Assembly: GCF_000313135.1 (NCBI RefSeq)
Contig: NW_004457442.1
Span: 1,468,293-1,532,292, forward strand
Source of the DNA: Acanthamoeba castellanii str. Neff
Taxonomy: Eukaryota > Discosea > Longamoebia > Acanthamoebidae
Reading direction: 5' to 3'
Length of the DNA: 64,000 bases
The notes beneath the pieces were generated by a model. That model made no database searches. It was not told the DNA's origin and saw only the letters and a list, made by a program, of their open reading frames with translations. Positions 10,110 through 19,437 of the stretch are shown in pieces (within the stretch, counting starts at the first letter, position 1; each line of letters opens with the position of its first letter). Both the position numbers and the translations under genes were made by a program.

Positions 10110-10730
10110 ATGGAGAACCAACGCACAAGCGCCTTCTCTACCTTGGCGTGGTGGGGCTGCAGTACAGTCGTTTTGGCGGCTGTGGCCACTGCCGACAGCA
10201 TCGCTGATTCGGAAGATTATGTCGTGGACGATACAGTCGCCGAAGAATCGTCGTGGCTCGAAATCGGCGCAATGGGCATCCTGTTGGGCGTCATCGGTTG
10301 GCTGCTCAAGGAACTCCTCTTCCCAGGCGCTGTGGCCCAGCCTCCCGTGGCCTCCATCGCGTCTCGCAAGCGCACGCCCGTCGAGCCGCGCGATTTCAGC
10401 CCCGACGAGCTGCGCAAGATGAACGGCACCAACGGCAACCCCGTCTATGTGGCCGTGCTAGGCGTGGTCTATGATGTGTCGAGCCGTGCATCCTTCTACG
10501 GCCCCGGCGGACCCTACCACATCTTTGCTGGCCGTGACGCAGCGCGTGCGCTGGCCCTGGGCAGCCTCGAGGAGAAGGACGTGGAGGCGCCCTACCCCAA
10601 GCTCGATGATCTGCAGCCCTCCGAAAGGGAAGCCCTCAACGACTGGATTGGGTCCTACCAGGCCAAGTACGAGGTGGTCGGCCGCATCATTCCCTCGGCC
10701 AACTCCATCGCGTCGTCGCCCTCTGACTAA
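10110..10730 (+). CDS. MAPR-family cytochrome-b5-like heme protein (PGRMC-like)
   Basis: A single-exon, 206-residue protein. The N-terminus (MENQRTSAFSTLAWWGC...) is hydrophobic and could be a signal peptide; a clear membrane segment lies at about 51-71 (LEIGAMGILLGVIGWLLKEL). The cytochrome-b5-like domain follows at about 92-190: FSPDELRKMNGTNGNPVYVA, GVVYDVSSRASFYGPGGPYH, and IFAGRDAARALALGS. These are hallmarks of the membrane-associated progesterone-receptor (MAPR) branch of the fold, which binds heme through tyrosines rather than the bis-His of true b5. Relatives reside in the ER and support sterol/P450 metabolism. The ATG at 10110 is the first that gives the membrane segment and domain; the frame is open upstream. 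A TAA lies at 10728-10730. Confidence 0.88.
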   Translation: MENQRTSAFSTLAWWGCSTVVLAAVATADSIADSEDYVVDDTVAEESSWLEIGAMGILLGVIGWLLKELLFPGAVAQPPVASIASRKRTPVEPRDFSPDELRKMNGTNGNPVYVAVLGVVYDVSSRASFYGPGGPYHIFAGRDAARALALGSLEEKDVEAPYPKLDDLQPSEREALNDWIGSYQAKYEVVGRIIPSANSIASSPSD

Positions 10731-11037
10731 GCCTCGCTCCTCGCTTCCTTGCATGTACATGTTTCAGTGCTCGACCAGAGCTTTTTTTGTGGAGTGAATG
10801 GGTACTCAGATTACCGACCTTGTTGCCCCATTTGCCTGGGCCAAAGTGCTGTTGGTGAGGCATTGACAGGACCACCAACAACACGATTACTCTTCCAGTG
10901 GGGGAACTAAGCTGCGTGCGGCTCTCGCAACAGCGCTTTCATTTGTGCTTGTCGTACAACACAAGCCCCACCACACGACTGACATTGCTGTTGACGTAAG
11001 GATGACCCTGATGGGGGTGACAAGGTTTGTTTTTTTG
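10731..11037. other. Intergenic, MAPR 3' end to U2 3' end
   Basis: Convergent 3' flanks of the MAPR gene and the intact U2 gene. It should hold the U2 3' processing signal just beyond 11038: both U2 copies are followed by an A-rich stretch, AAAAAACAACA in one and AAAAAAACAAACC in the other. No gene is seen. Confidence 0.45.
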
Positions 11038-11267
11038 TGATTGTGGAGAGGGAAGGGGTCGACCGTTTGAAGAACTTCGCGGTGCGTGCAGTGCGAAGCC
11101 GATCGGCGACCAGAGGCTGCCCACAGCAAGCTGCGGGCATGAGTGCCAGCTGGTCCCCCACGAGAAATAAGTTTAATCTTGATGTGAAGCAGGAACGCTT
11201 CACTACCAGAGATTAAGCTGATAAGAACAGATACTACACTTGATCTTAGCCAAAAGGCCGAGAAGAT
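11038..11267 (-). ncRNA. U2: U2 spliceosomal snRNA (intact)
   Basis: A complete U2 snRNA gene on the minus strand. The 5' end reads ATCTTCTCGGCCTTTTGGCT, followed by AAGATCAAGTGTAGTATCTG, which contains stem-loop I and the branch-point-recognition GUAGUA. Next come CTTATCAGCTTAATCTCTGG (stem IIa region), a strong hairpin GTGAAGC...GCTTCAC, and 3' stem-loops. About 230 nt, judged from where similarity between the two copies stops (CCACAATCA). It base-pairs with intron branch sites and with U6 in the spliceosome. In the retrotransposon-split copy on the other strand, the 3' part appears identical and the upstream 97 bp nearly so. This copy has no insertion at the GTAGTA/TCTGTT site and is the plausible source of functional U2 from this locus. 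Confidence 0.95.
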
Positions 11268-11364
11268 ACTTTTCCTCATGGCCTCTCGCCCCTTTTCTCC
11301 CCGCCACCCTTCCTCCGCACTTGTGGTTCTCCAAATAGGCTGCCCCTTTCTCGACTGTCGGCAA
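11268..11364 (-). promoter_or_regulatory. U2 snRNA upstream promoter region (intact copy)
   Basis: This stretch matches 2083-2179 over its whole length except for about one change (GCGGCG versus GGTGGC). Sequence beyond 11364 is unrelated to the other copy, defining the conserved promoter block. No TATA-like element is obvious inside it. Confidence 0.65.
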
Positions 11365-11702
11365 AAAAGTGGTTTGGAGTGCCCATTGGACTCCACCTGC
11401 ATTGGCAGAATCACTTGGGGATTGCCCCTGCCATGGCCCACAGAATGTGAAGAGGCTGCTGGCGCGCAATCAAGGCCATTCTGGAAAGCTGTGTGTCCTG
11501 TTTATTGCTTTTTCAGGAAACACGGTGGGGGTTCAAGGGGGGTGAAACTTCACCCTTTTCCCTCAACCAACAATAACATCCCCTTTCTGGAACTTCCTCA
11601 GATCAGCACTCACACTGCTTGGGCGTTTGTGAGAGTGCAGTGTTGAGGGAATCCTTGCTTGGATTGCTTAGCTTTATTGTGCCACCTTGGTTGGGTTGTG
11701 TC
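11365..11702. other. Intergenic with inverted repeats, U2 to lysine gene
   Basis: No protein gene is visible. A perfect 10-bp inverted repeat (TTCCCTCAAC at 11558-11567, GTTGAGGGAA at 11642-11651) encloses 74 nt, and a small hairpin GGGTGAAACTTCACCC lies at about 11540-11555. These could fold in RNA, but no known RNA family was recognised. Confidence 0.35.
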
Positions 11703-14700
11703 TTATGAACGGTTGGTACGTGTGAGGAGGGTGAGCGACTGAACGCCCTCAGAGATGCGCTCCCAATCGATGGCCAGCGCATTGCTGGGCTGCTTGGGCG
11801 GTGCTGGAAGGAAGCCGCAGTGGATGAAGTAGGTGAAGTATCGCCACAGCAGTTCGTCGCTGATCGCCGCAGGCGGTGCGTCCTTGACGTCGGCCAGGAA
11901 GGCGTCGGCGTTGGGCCGCTCGTAGATCGGACCATGCTGTGACGCCGCCCAGTCCTCTCCGAAGTGGGCCAGCAGCGCGCTCAAAGCGTTTTCCTCCCCG
12001 CTGTTGGTGGCCTCGACCAGTCGTCGCCGCCACTCGGCATATGGCACGACTTGCACCTGGAAATGCAGCCATCTAGTTAGCCGTGTGTCGTATGTGTGTC
12101 GTGTCGCGCAGTTGTGTTTCGTACAGGGTAGCCGAAGGCGGCAATGGCCTCGAAGAGACGGCGGAAGGGCAGAGGACCCGCCGGGTTGATGATGTTGAAG
12201 GTGCGACCGAGGGACGCCGGCTTGAACATGAGGGCCACTACGGCATGCGCGACGTAGTCCACGGGCGTCATGTCCGCCGCGATGTCGCCGTCGAGCTCGG
12301 GGGCGGCGCCCAGCTGGATGCAGCCCTTTATCAGTCGGCACAGGAAGTCGTCAGTGTTCCACAGCCCGTGAGTGGTGTCACCCACGATGTACGCCGGGCG
12401 GTAGATCGACGTTACGATGCCGCGCTCCGACCTGTTTTGTTGTAGAGAAGTCAATATGATTCACCGCACGACACGCACGACACGCGCACATGACACACGG
12501 CGTACCTGGCGATTTGGGCCATCTTGTCAGCGACCCACTTGCTCTGGGGGTAGCCTCCGCCGATGCCGCGCCAGTGGTCGAGTTCGAGTTCGCCGACGCG
12601 GGGCAGCTTGTGCACCTCCGTGGCCTCGTACACGCTGGTCGTGCTCATCACGTGCACCGGCGTTGGCTCCGCCCGCCCGCTGCTGCACGCCAGACGCAGC
12701 ACCTGCGATCGAACAATGTAACAATAATGGTCATTTTCTATAAACATCAACATGTTTACTTACTATCATATCGCGCATTCTTGGGAAATACCTCTTGCGT
12801 GCCAAGGACGTTGGCGGGGGCGAGCGCCTTGTAGGGGTGGAGCCAGTGGAGGAAGGCGCCGTTGTGGAGGATGGCGTCCACGGAGCGCGCCAGCTCGAGG
12901 AACTGCGCCTCGTCCAGGCCCAGCCGAGGGCGCGCGAGGTCGCCAGGCACGAGCACCAGGCGCTCCAGCCACTCGTCGCGCCACACGGCGTGCGCCTTGA
13001 GCGACGCCTCCAGGCGGGCGAGCGCATGCTTGGGCGAATCCGCACGCACCAAGCACAGCACGCGACCGTTCGTGCGCTGCATCACCTCACGCACCAGGAA
13101 CGCGCCTGAACGGGCGTTAGTGTCGTGTGTGTGTGTGTGTGTGTGTGTGTCGTAGCGTGTGCTGTAAGGATTGCGGAGAAAGTACCGACAAAGCCGGTGG
13201 CGCCGGTGATGAACACGTTGGTGGGGGAGGCGGGGAGGGCGGCCGCGGCCGATTCGGCAGCGGGCGCCACGAAGCGCACGGCCGCATCGAGGGCCTGCGC
13301 GTGGGCCATGAGGTTCTCCGTCGACTCGGCCTCCACACGGCTGCTGCCCAGCTGCTTGATGCGGTCCACATGCCTGCACTCACTTCGGTTAGCGGCCGTG
13401 TGTCGTGTGTGTCGTGTGTGTCGGAGTCTGGAGGCATACTTGGCGAGGGCGGTAATGGTGGGCGACTGGAAGAGGAGGTTGATGGGGAGGTGGACGTGGA
13501 GCTTCTGGGAGATGTGGAAGATGGCCTGGGTGGCGAGCAGCGAGTGACCGCCCAGCTCGAAGAAGTCGTCGTCGAGCTGAATCTTGAGCGGACTCGCGCC
13601 CAGCAGCTTGGCGAAGATCTCCAGCAGCCCACGCTCCGTGTCCGACAGCACCCGCACGATGTCGCTCTCGGAATCGGCGCCCTGCTTCTCCGCTTCGGCC
13701 TCAGGCTCCTGGAAGGGGTCGGGCAGGCCCTGGCGGTTGATCTTGCCGTTGGGCGTCAGCGGCAGCGCGCGCAGCACGATCACCCGACGCGGCACCATGT
13801 ACTGGGGCAGTCGCGTCCGCAGGAAATCGCGGCAGTCCTTCTCGAGCTGGTGCGCGTGGGTGGTGGCCGGCGTGTCGTCGGTTGCGGCGGCGGCGGCCCG
13901 CGACGCGGGTACGATGTAGGACACCAGGTGCTTGTCGCCGGCGCGGTCGGTGCGGAGGACGGTGACGTTCTCCTTCACCAGGGGGTGCTGGGCCAGCGCG
14001 GCGTTGACCTCGCCCAGCTCAATGCGGAATCCGCGGATCTTCACCTGATCGTCGGCTCTCCCGCTGCACTCCACCTCGCCCTTGGTGTTGTAGCGGCCGA
14101 GATCGCCGGTGCGGTAGGCGCGGTCCCACTCGAGGCCCTTGCCCAGCGGGTTGGGCAGGAACTTGGCGCGGGTTTCGGCGTCGAGCCCGACGTAGCCGCG
14201 CGCCAGGTGGGGCGACCGCACGTAGATCTCGGCCACCTCGCCCACGCCCGCCAGCTGGCCAGCCTCGTTAATGATCAGCAGCTGCACGTCCTTCATGCCC
14301 TCTCCGCACGGCATCACCTCCTTCATCGGTCGCACCTCCTGCCCATTTCGCCGCACGCGCCGCACACGCACACGCGACACACCACACGCGTGAGTGGAAG
14401 ATGCAAGGGAGGCAGAGAGAAGGGCGATGGTACCTCGTCGGAGGGCACGACCCAATAGCCGACGGAGCGCTGGGTCTCTGTGGAGCCGTACATGTTGATG
14501 ATCTGCGCTCGGGGCGCCATTCTGCGCAGACGCGCGACGTCGCGCTTGATGAGCAGATCGCCCACGAAGAACACGGCACGGAGCGAGTCGATCTTGAACG
14601 AGTCGTCCTCCACCGTGATCAGCAGCTGGCCCATGGCCGGCGTCAGGCACGCCACCTATGTGCCCAACCACACCGCAAACAGTCAGTCGCGAAATGCAAC

Positions 14701-17700
14701 GCCAAAAAAAAAAAAAACGAATATTAACCATACTACTAAATGGTGCAAAGAAAAAGGGAGTTGAGATGATGCTGGGAGCGCACGTTGATCTGCTGTTCGG
14801 CGAACCACTTGGCGAGCGCGCCGGGCGTGCCGATGTCGTCCTCCAGCGGGATGTAGATCTGCGCGCCGAAGAAGATGGGCGTGAAGATGTCCCGCTGCAG
14901 CGGGTCGTGCGCTATGCCCGAGCACAGCGAAAAGCGATCGCCCTCCCCGATGCCAAACCGCGTCGCCATCCTGTGTCACACGCGCTCGGCATCAGTGGAC
15001 TGTACTTCTTGCGCGGACTCGAGACAAGACCAGTTGGGGGGAGACGAACCAGGGGTAGAAGTGGGTGAGGGGCAGATGGCGGCCCATCACGCCCTTGGGC
15101 AGGCCGGTGGAGCCCGACGTGAAGGTCACGATGGCCACGTCGTTGGGACCCACATCGACCTCCGGCGGTGCGACGCTGAAGCCGCCGTACAGGTTCTCGA
15201 ACTCGCTCGGCTCGTTCGGCACCTGCGCCTGACAGGCGAGCCCGAGGGTGCCGAGGAACTCCTGGACTTCGGCGGGCGGGCTGCCGGCCTCGGAGATCTG
15301 GAGCCAGGCGCGCGCCTTGGCCACCGTCACGCAGTCGATGATGCGCGACGCCGGGTACTTGGGGTCCACCATGGAGTACGCCGCGCCTGTTCAGGAGAAA
15401 ATCAGAATATAAAAAAATGCGAACAAAACAAAATAACAAATACTAAAAATAAATGACCATCGGGTTGGTACGAACCGGCCTTGAGGGCGGCGAGGATGGC
15501 GACGACGACGGCGGGCGAGCGGTGGCCGTAGATCACCACCGGCTGCTCCCTGCCCACATTCTGCTGCAGCAAGTAGTGCGCCACGCGGTTGCTGCGCTCC
15601 TCTGTTCCGATCGACCCAATCAAGTAAGTACTCGACGTTTGAAATAATAATGGTCACACGAAGGGGCAGAATGGAAGAGGCACCGAGCTGCTTGTAGGTG
15701 ACCACCTGGTTGTTGTAGGAGATGGCCGGGAGGTCGGGGCCCGACTGGGCGTGCTTGGTGAGGAAGTGGTGGATGGGACCCTCCCACGTGGTATCCAGAT
15801 CGGCATCCGGCACTGGCAGCACGCTCCGCCCGAACTCGGTCACCAGCGAATAGTCGCCCAAACCGGCCTTGGCCAGCGCAGTCTCATCCAGCTCCACCAC
15901 CTGCATTCGGCCGCATACAGAAGGCCATTACACCACGTGCGTCTGCCACAAGCCAACGGGGAAGTGGCATTACCTGCGAAAGGAGGGAGCGGATCTGGCG
16001 AATGAGCTCGCGAGCGCGCTCGGGGTGGTAGAGGCCCTGGTTGAACAGCACTGTAGCCTCCACTGTACGGCCGCACACGGCACGACACGACGCACAGTCA
16101 GGAATCGAGAGGCAGGCCAACCGCTGGAGTGCCGGGCGCACCTTGCGAGCTGGGGGTGGCCTGGAGGTGGAAGCTGAGGTCGTAGGGGGAGAGCGGCGCG
16201 AGAAGGTGGAGGCCCTCCGCCTGCTGTTGGTGGGCGATGGTGGGCATGGCGCCCGGCAGGACGAAGCTGATGGGCGACACGTCCTCGCCCGCTTCGGCGG
16301 TGAACGACTCCGCCGCGGCGTCCTGGTGGTGGACGGCCTGGCTCAGGGTCTCGATCAGATTGGCGAAGAGCGACGGGAAGCTCAGCTTGGAGTGCACGTG
16401 GCACCGCAGCGGCAGCGGACGCGCCAGCGGACCCACGGTGTGCGGGAGGGGTCGGAATGCGAAGCACGCAGCGGCGACGTCCTCCTCGCCGGCCCACCGG
16501 CTGAGCACCACCCACGCGGCGGTGATGATGGCGATCGAGCCGCCGAGGATGGGATCGGCACGAATTGAATGCGACGCCGTGGGGCCGGCCAGCTGGGCCG
16601 CCAGCGCGGCCACGCGCGACCACAGGGCGGGCTCGAGGGTGAGCTGCTCGGCGCCGCAGCGCCAATCGGGCACAGCCGGGCGAGGACGGTCGTTGGGCAG
16701 CTGGATTGTGGGCGGGCGCAGGGTCAGGCGTTCGCGCCAGTAGGTGACCTGCTCGCGCCAGTAGCCGGCCTCCTGGGTGGCCACGTCCTCGTCATCGGCG
16801 AGCTCGTGCAGCCGGCGTTGCCACAGGGCGTAGTTGGTATAGGGCGTCGTCTCGGGCTTGGGCTCCGAAGCCTGCAAGCGAGTGGGTGTCTCAGTGTCGG
16901 CAAACATCCATTCCAAAGTGCAATAAATTAATTGAGGCCTGGCTGTGGTGGCGCACCTGAAGCAGCTCGCGGGCGATGAGATGGAGCGAGTGGGCATCGG
17001 CGACCAGCCGGTCGGCGGCGATGACCACCACCGGTCGCTCGCCGCTGTCGCTGCCGAGGCGCAGCACCACGCGAAACAGCGGGCCTTCAGTCTTCTCGAG
17101 ATCGAAGGTCACAGCCTGCTGTTGCGTGACGAGTTCGTGGGCGTCGCCGGTCGGCACGACCTGCAGCAGCGAAGCCACGTCGATCTGCTTGGCGTGCTTG
17201 ACGAAGGCCACCAGCTTCTTGTGGCCGTCCTCCGCGACATGGCGGAAGCACGTGCGCAGCGCGGCATGACGCGCCACCAGACCCATGAGCGCAGCCTGGA
17301 ACTGAGCTGGCGTGACGTCAGCCGGCGCGTGCAGGGCGAGCACCACGGGCGGTCGCGCCGGGCGCTTGGCTTCGCGCTCCTGCGCGAAAGAGAGCACGAC
17401 GGGGAGGATGCCCTCTACGCTCTCGCCAACGCTGCTGTCGACACTGGCCGGCCTGAGCCAAGCCGAATGGAGGTCGAAGGCGGCGCGGGTGCGGGACCAC
17501 ACCGGATCGGCCTCCAGAGCGTCCAACCGCAGGAGCAGCGGACGGAGCTGCGCGCTAAAATCGGCCGACGACAGCGAGGGCACCAGCGCAGGCAGCGTAG
17601 GGATCGCTATGACGTCCAATGGCGGCAGATCTGATTCAAAACGAGAAAAGGGAATGTCAGCTGGTGGCCAGAGGTCGGTGATGGTAGAGGCGGGTGACGC

Positions 17701-18433
17701 GCACCCTTGGTGGCGTCGCCGTCGAGCACGCGCAGAGCGGGGCGCTCGAAGGTGGTGGTGCGGTCGTAGATGGGGAGGGGGTTGTTGGGGTTGCTGACGT
17801 CACACGCCACGTCGACAACGACGGCCAGCCTGCGGTCGCCACGGCGGATGGCCTCGTGGGTGACGAACGGGCCAACCATCTCCGTGCCCAACTGGAGAGA
17901 GACGGTGTGCGTGCGGGGGGGGGGCGGATTGTGTTGAGCGCCAATGACCCGGTACCCCCGTTGGGGGGGAGTACACACGTGAACGTTCACGTTGTGGGTC
18001 GAGAGGAAACGTACGCTGATGGCGTTGATGAGGATGTCGAAGTCGAGGAGCGCAGGGAAGGGTCCCTCGCCCACGGTCTGTTCGCGACCCCAGAGGGCGA
18101 CCTCGATGCCCAGCTCGCCGGCCATCTCCACGGCCTTCGAGCCCACGCGACCGCGCTGTATCATCACAGGAGGAGAGGCGCGCGTGAGACGTCAGAGCCA
18201 ATTAACAATTAGTTGGGCGGCAAGGCGTACGGGTCCGATAATGACGGCACGAGGGGCCTTCTTGGCGAAGGTGGTGGCCAGCTGGAGGAGGGCCTTGATG
18301 TGCGCGATGAGGGACACGCCCTCCACCCGATGCAAAAGATCCTCCGGCACCGCCATACCCACACGCACCAGCACCTGCGGGGGGGGGGACAATTAAACCA
18401 CAATTAACTTAACACGCACGCACACGCACACGC

Positions 18434-18464
<31 letters not shown>

Positions 18465-19269
18465 ACGCGGGACGTGGTCGTGCCTGCTTGCACCACGCGA
18501 GGACGGCCGCAGCGGTGGCGATGATGCCGGCCGAGGGACCGAAGGACGTGAGGCGAGCGCCGGTCACGGGATCGTTGACGAACTCGAGGTCGAGCAGGAG
18601 TCCGCCTCCGCGCACGAACGGCGCGAGGCGATGGGCGGCGCCCTGCTGGCCCTTGTAGGCGTGGCCGAAGTACATGTGCACGCGCTCCAGCCCGGCGCAG
18701 TCCACGCTCAGGCCCTGAGGCGCGCGGATGCCCAGCACCAGCGCGTCCTTGGGCGCTTCCCGCCAGGCACCGGCCTCGACCAGCGTGCACCTGCCGACCA
18801 AGTACGTGAAAAGATGCATCGCACGTGCGGTGGTTGATGACCATGACCACGACCACGACCGCGACCACCTCCGGGCTTGACCGCGACAAACAGCACCACA
18901 CCAGACGAACAGAGAGAGGCCGTCGCGTACCCAACGGCACCGTATTCGGCATCGGGGAACACGCGCTGCTCGGACCTCTCCACTGTGACCTGGCGTGAGG
19001 CACGCGCATGAATCGCAGTGAGATGTTAAAATAAATAAATAAAAGAAAAACTCGCTTCATCAATGTTTTGATTGTTGTGAAAGCGACCAAGCCAGAAAGC
19101 GCTGCAGCCAGAAGGGGGCAGGGCGCACCAAGTAGCCTGCCTCGATGAGAAGCCGGGCATCGCCAGGCACGAGTGGTGTGCGTCGATCAGTTTCGAGATT
19201 TGCTGAATCGCCGCGCGACGGCCGAGTGGCGGACGCTTCGGCTCGCAACCATATGTGCCGGCCCACCAT
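11703..19269 (-). CDS. Fused saccharopine dehydrogenase-aminoadipate reductase (LYS1-LYS2)
   Basis: A large multi-exon gene of roughly 1800 residues. It begins [17 protein letters not shown] (ATG 19267-19269) and reads as fungal-type saccharopine dehydrogenase: [87 protein letters not shown] and [16 protein letters not shown]. Exon 17634-about 16980 carries the end of LYS1 and, with no stop, enters a condensation-like domain ([19 protein letters not shown]). An adenylation domain follows ([57 protein letters not shown]). Then comes a carrier domain with the phosphopantetheine serine ([17 protein letters not shown]) and a thioester reductase ([46 protein letters not shown]). The TAA is at 11703-11705. 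Together these would reduce alpha-aminoadipate to the semialdehyde and carry out the last step of the aminoadipate lysine pathway; the glutamate-forming saccharopine reductase (LYS9) is not here. Confidence 0.9.
13125..13150. repeat. (GT)13 microsatellite in an intron
   Basis: A pure GT dinucleotide run inside the intron between the carrier-domain and reductase exons of the lysine gene. Confidence 0.95.
18411..18464. repeat. CACACG/CA microsatellite in an intron
   Basis: CACGCA units grading into a pure CA run, inside an intron of the LYS1 part of the fused lysine gene. The same intron has a G-run at 18379-18388, which is a C-run just before the acceptor on the sense strand. Confidence 0.9.
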
Positions 19270-19437
19270 CTTCCTATCTAACGCCGAGATCGAGTGAAGA
19301 GTGAAATAGTGAGCTCCCTTCCCCTCCGCCGGAGCCCAGGCTGGCAGACGCCAGAAGTGTGCGCATTCCATTCATATTTCCCCGGGCAACAACTCCGGGC
19401 CTGGCGGTTGGGACCACGTGCGTTGTTTGCTGTGACT

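Noticed and set aside
16900..17640. Two separate genes LYS1 and LYS2 on the minus strand
   Set aside because: The LYS1 C-terminus and the start of the condensation-like domain share one continuous exon without a stop, and no intergenic gap or new in-frame start with promoter-like sequence is visible.
19267..19371. Start of the lysine gene at 19371
   Set aside because: The open frame upstream of ATG 19269 overlaps the spacer to the TTC13-like gene and has no LYS1-like sequence; [11 protein letters not shown] matches the normal LYS1 N-terminus.
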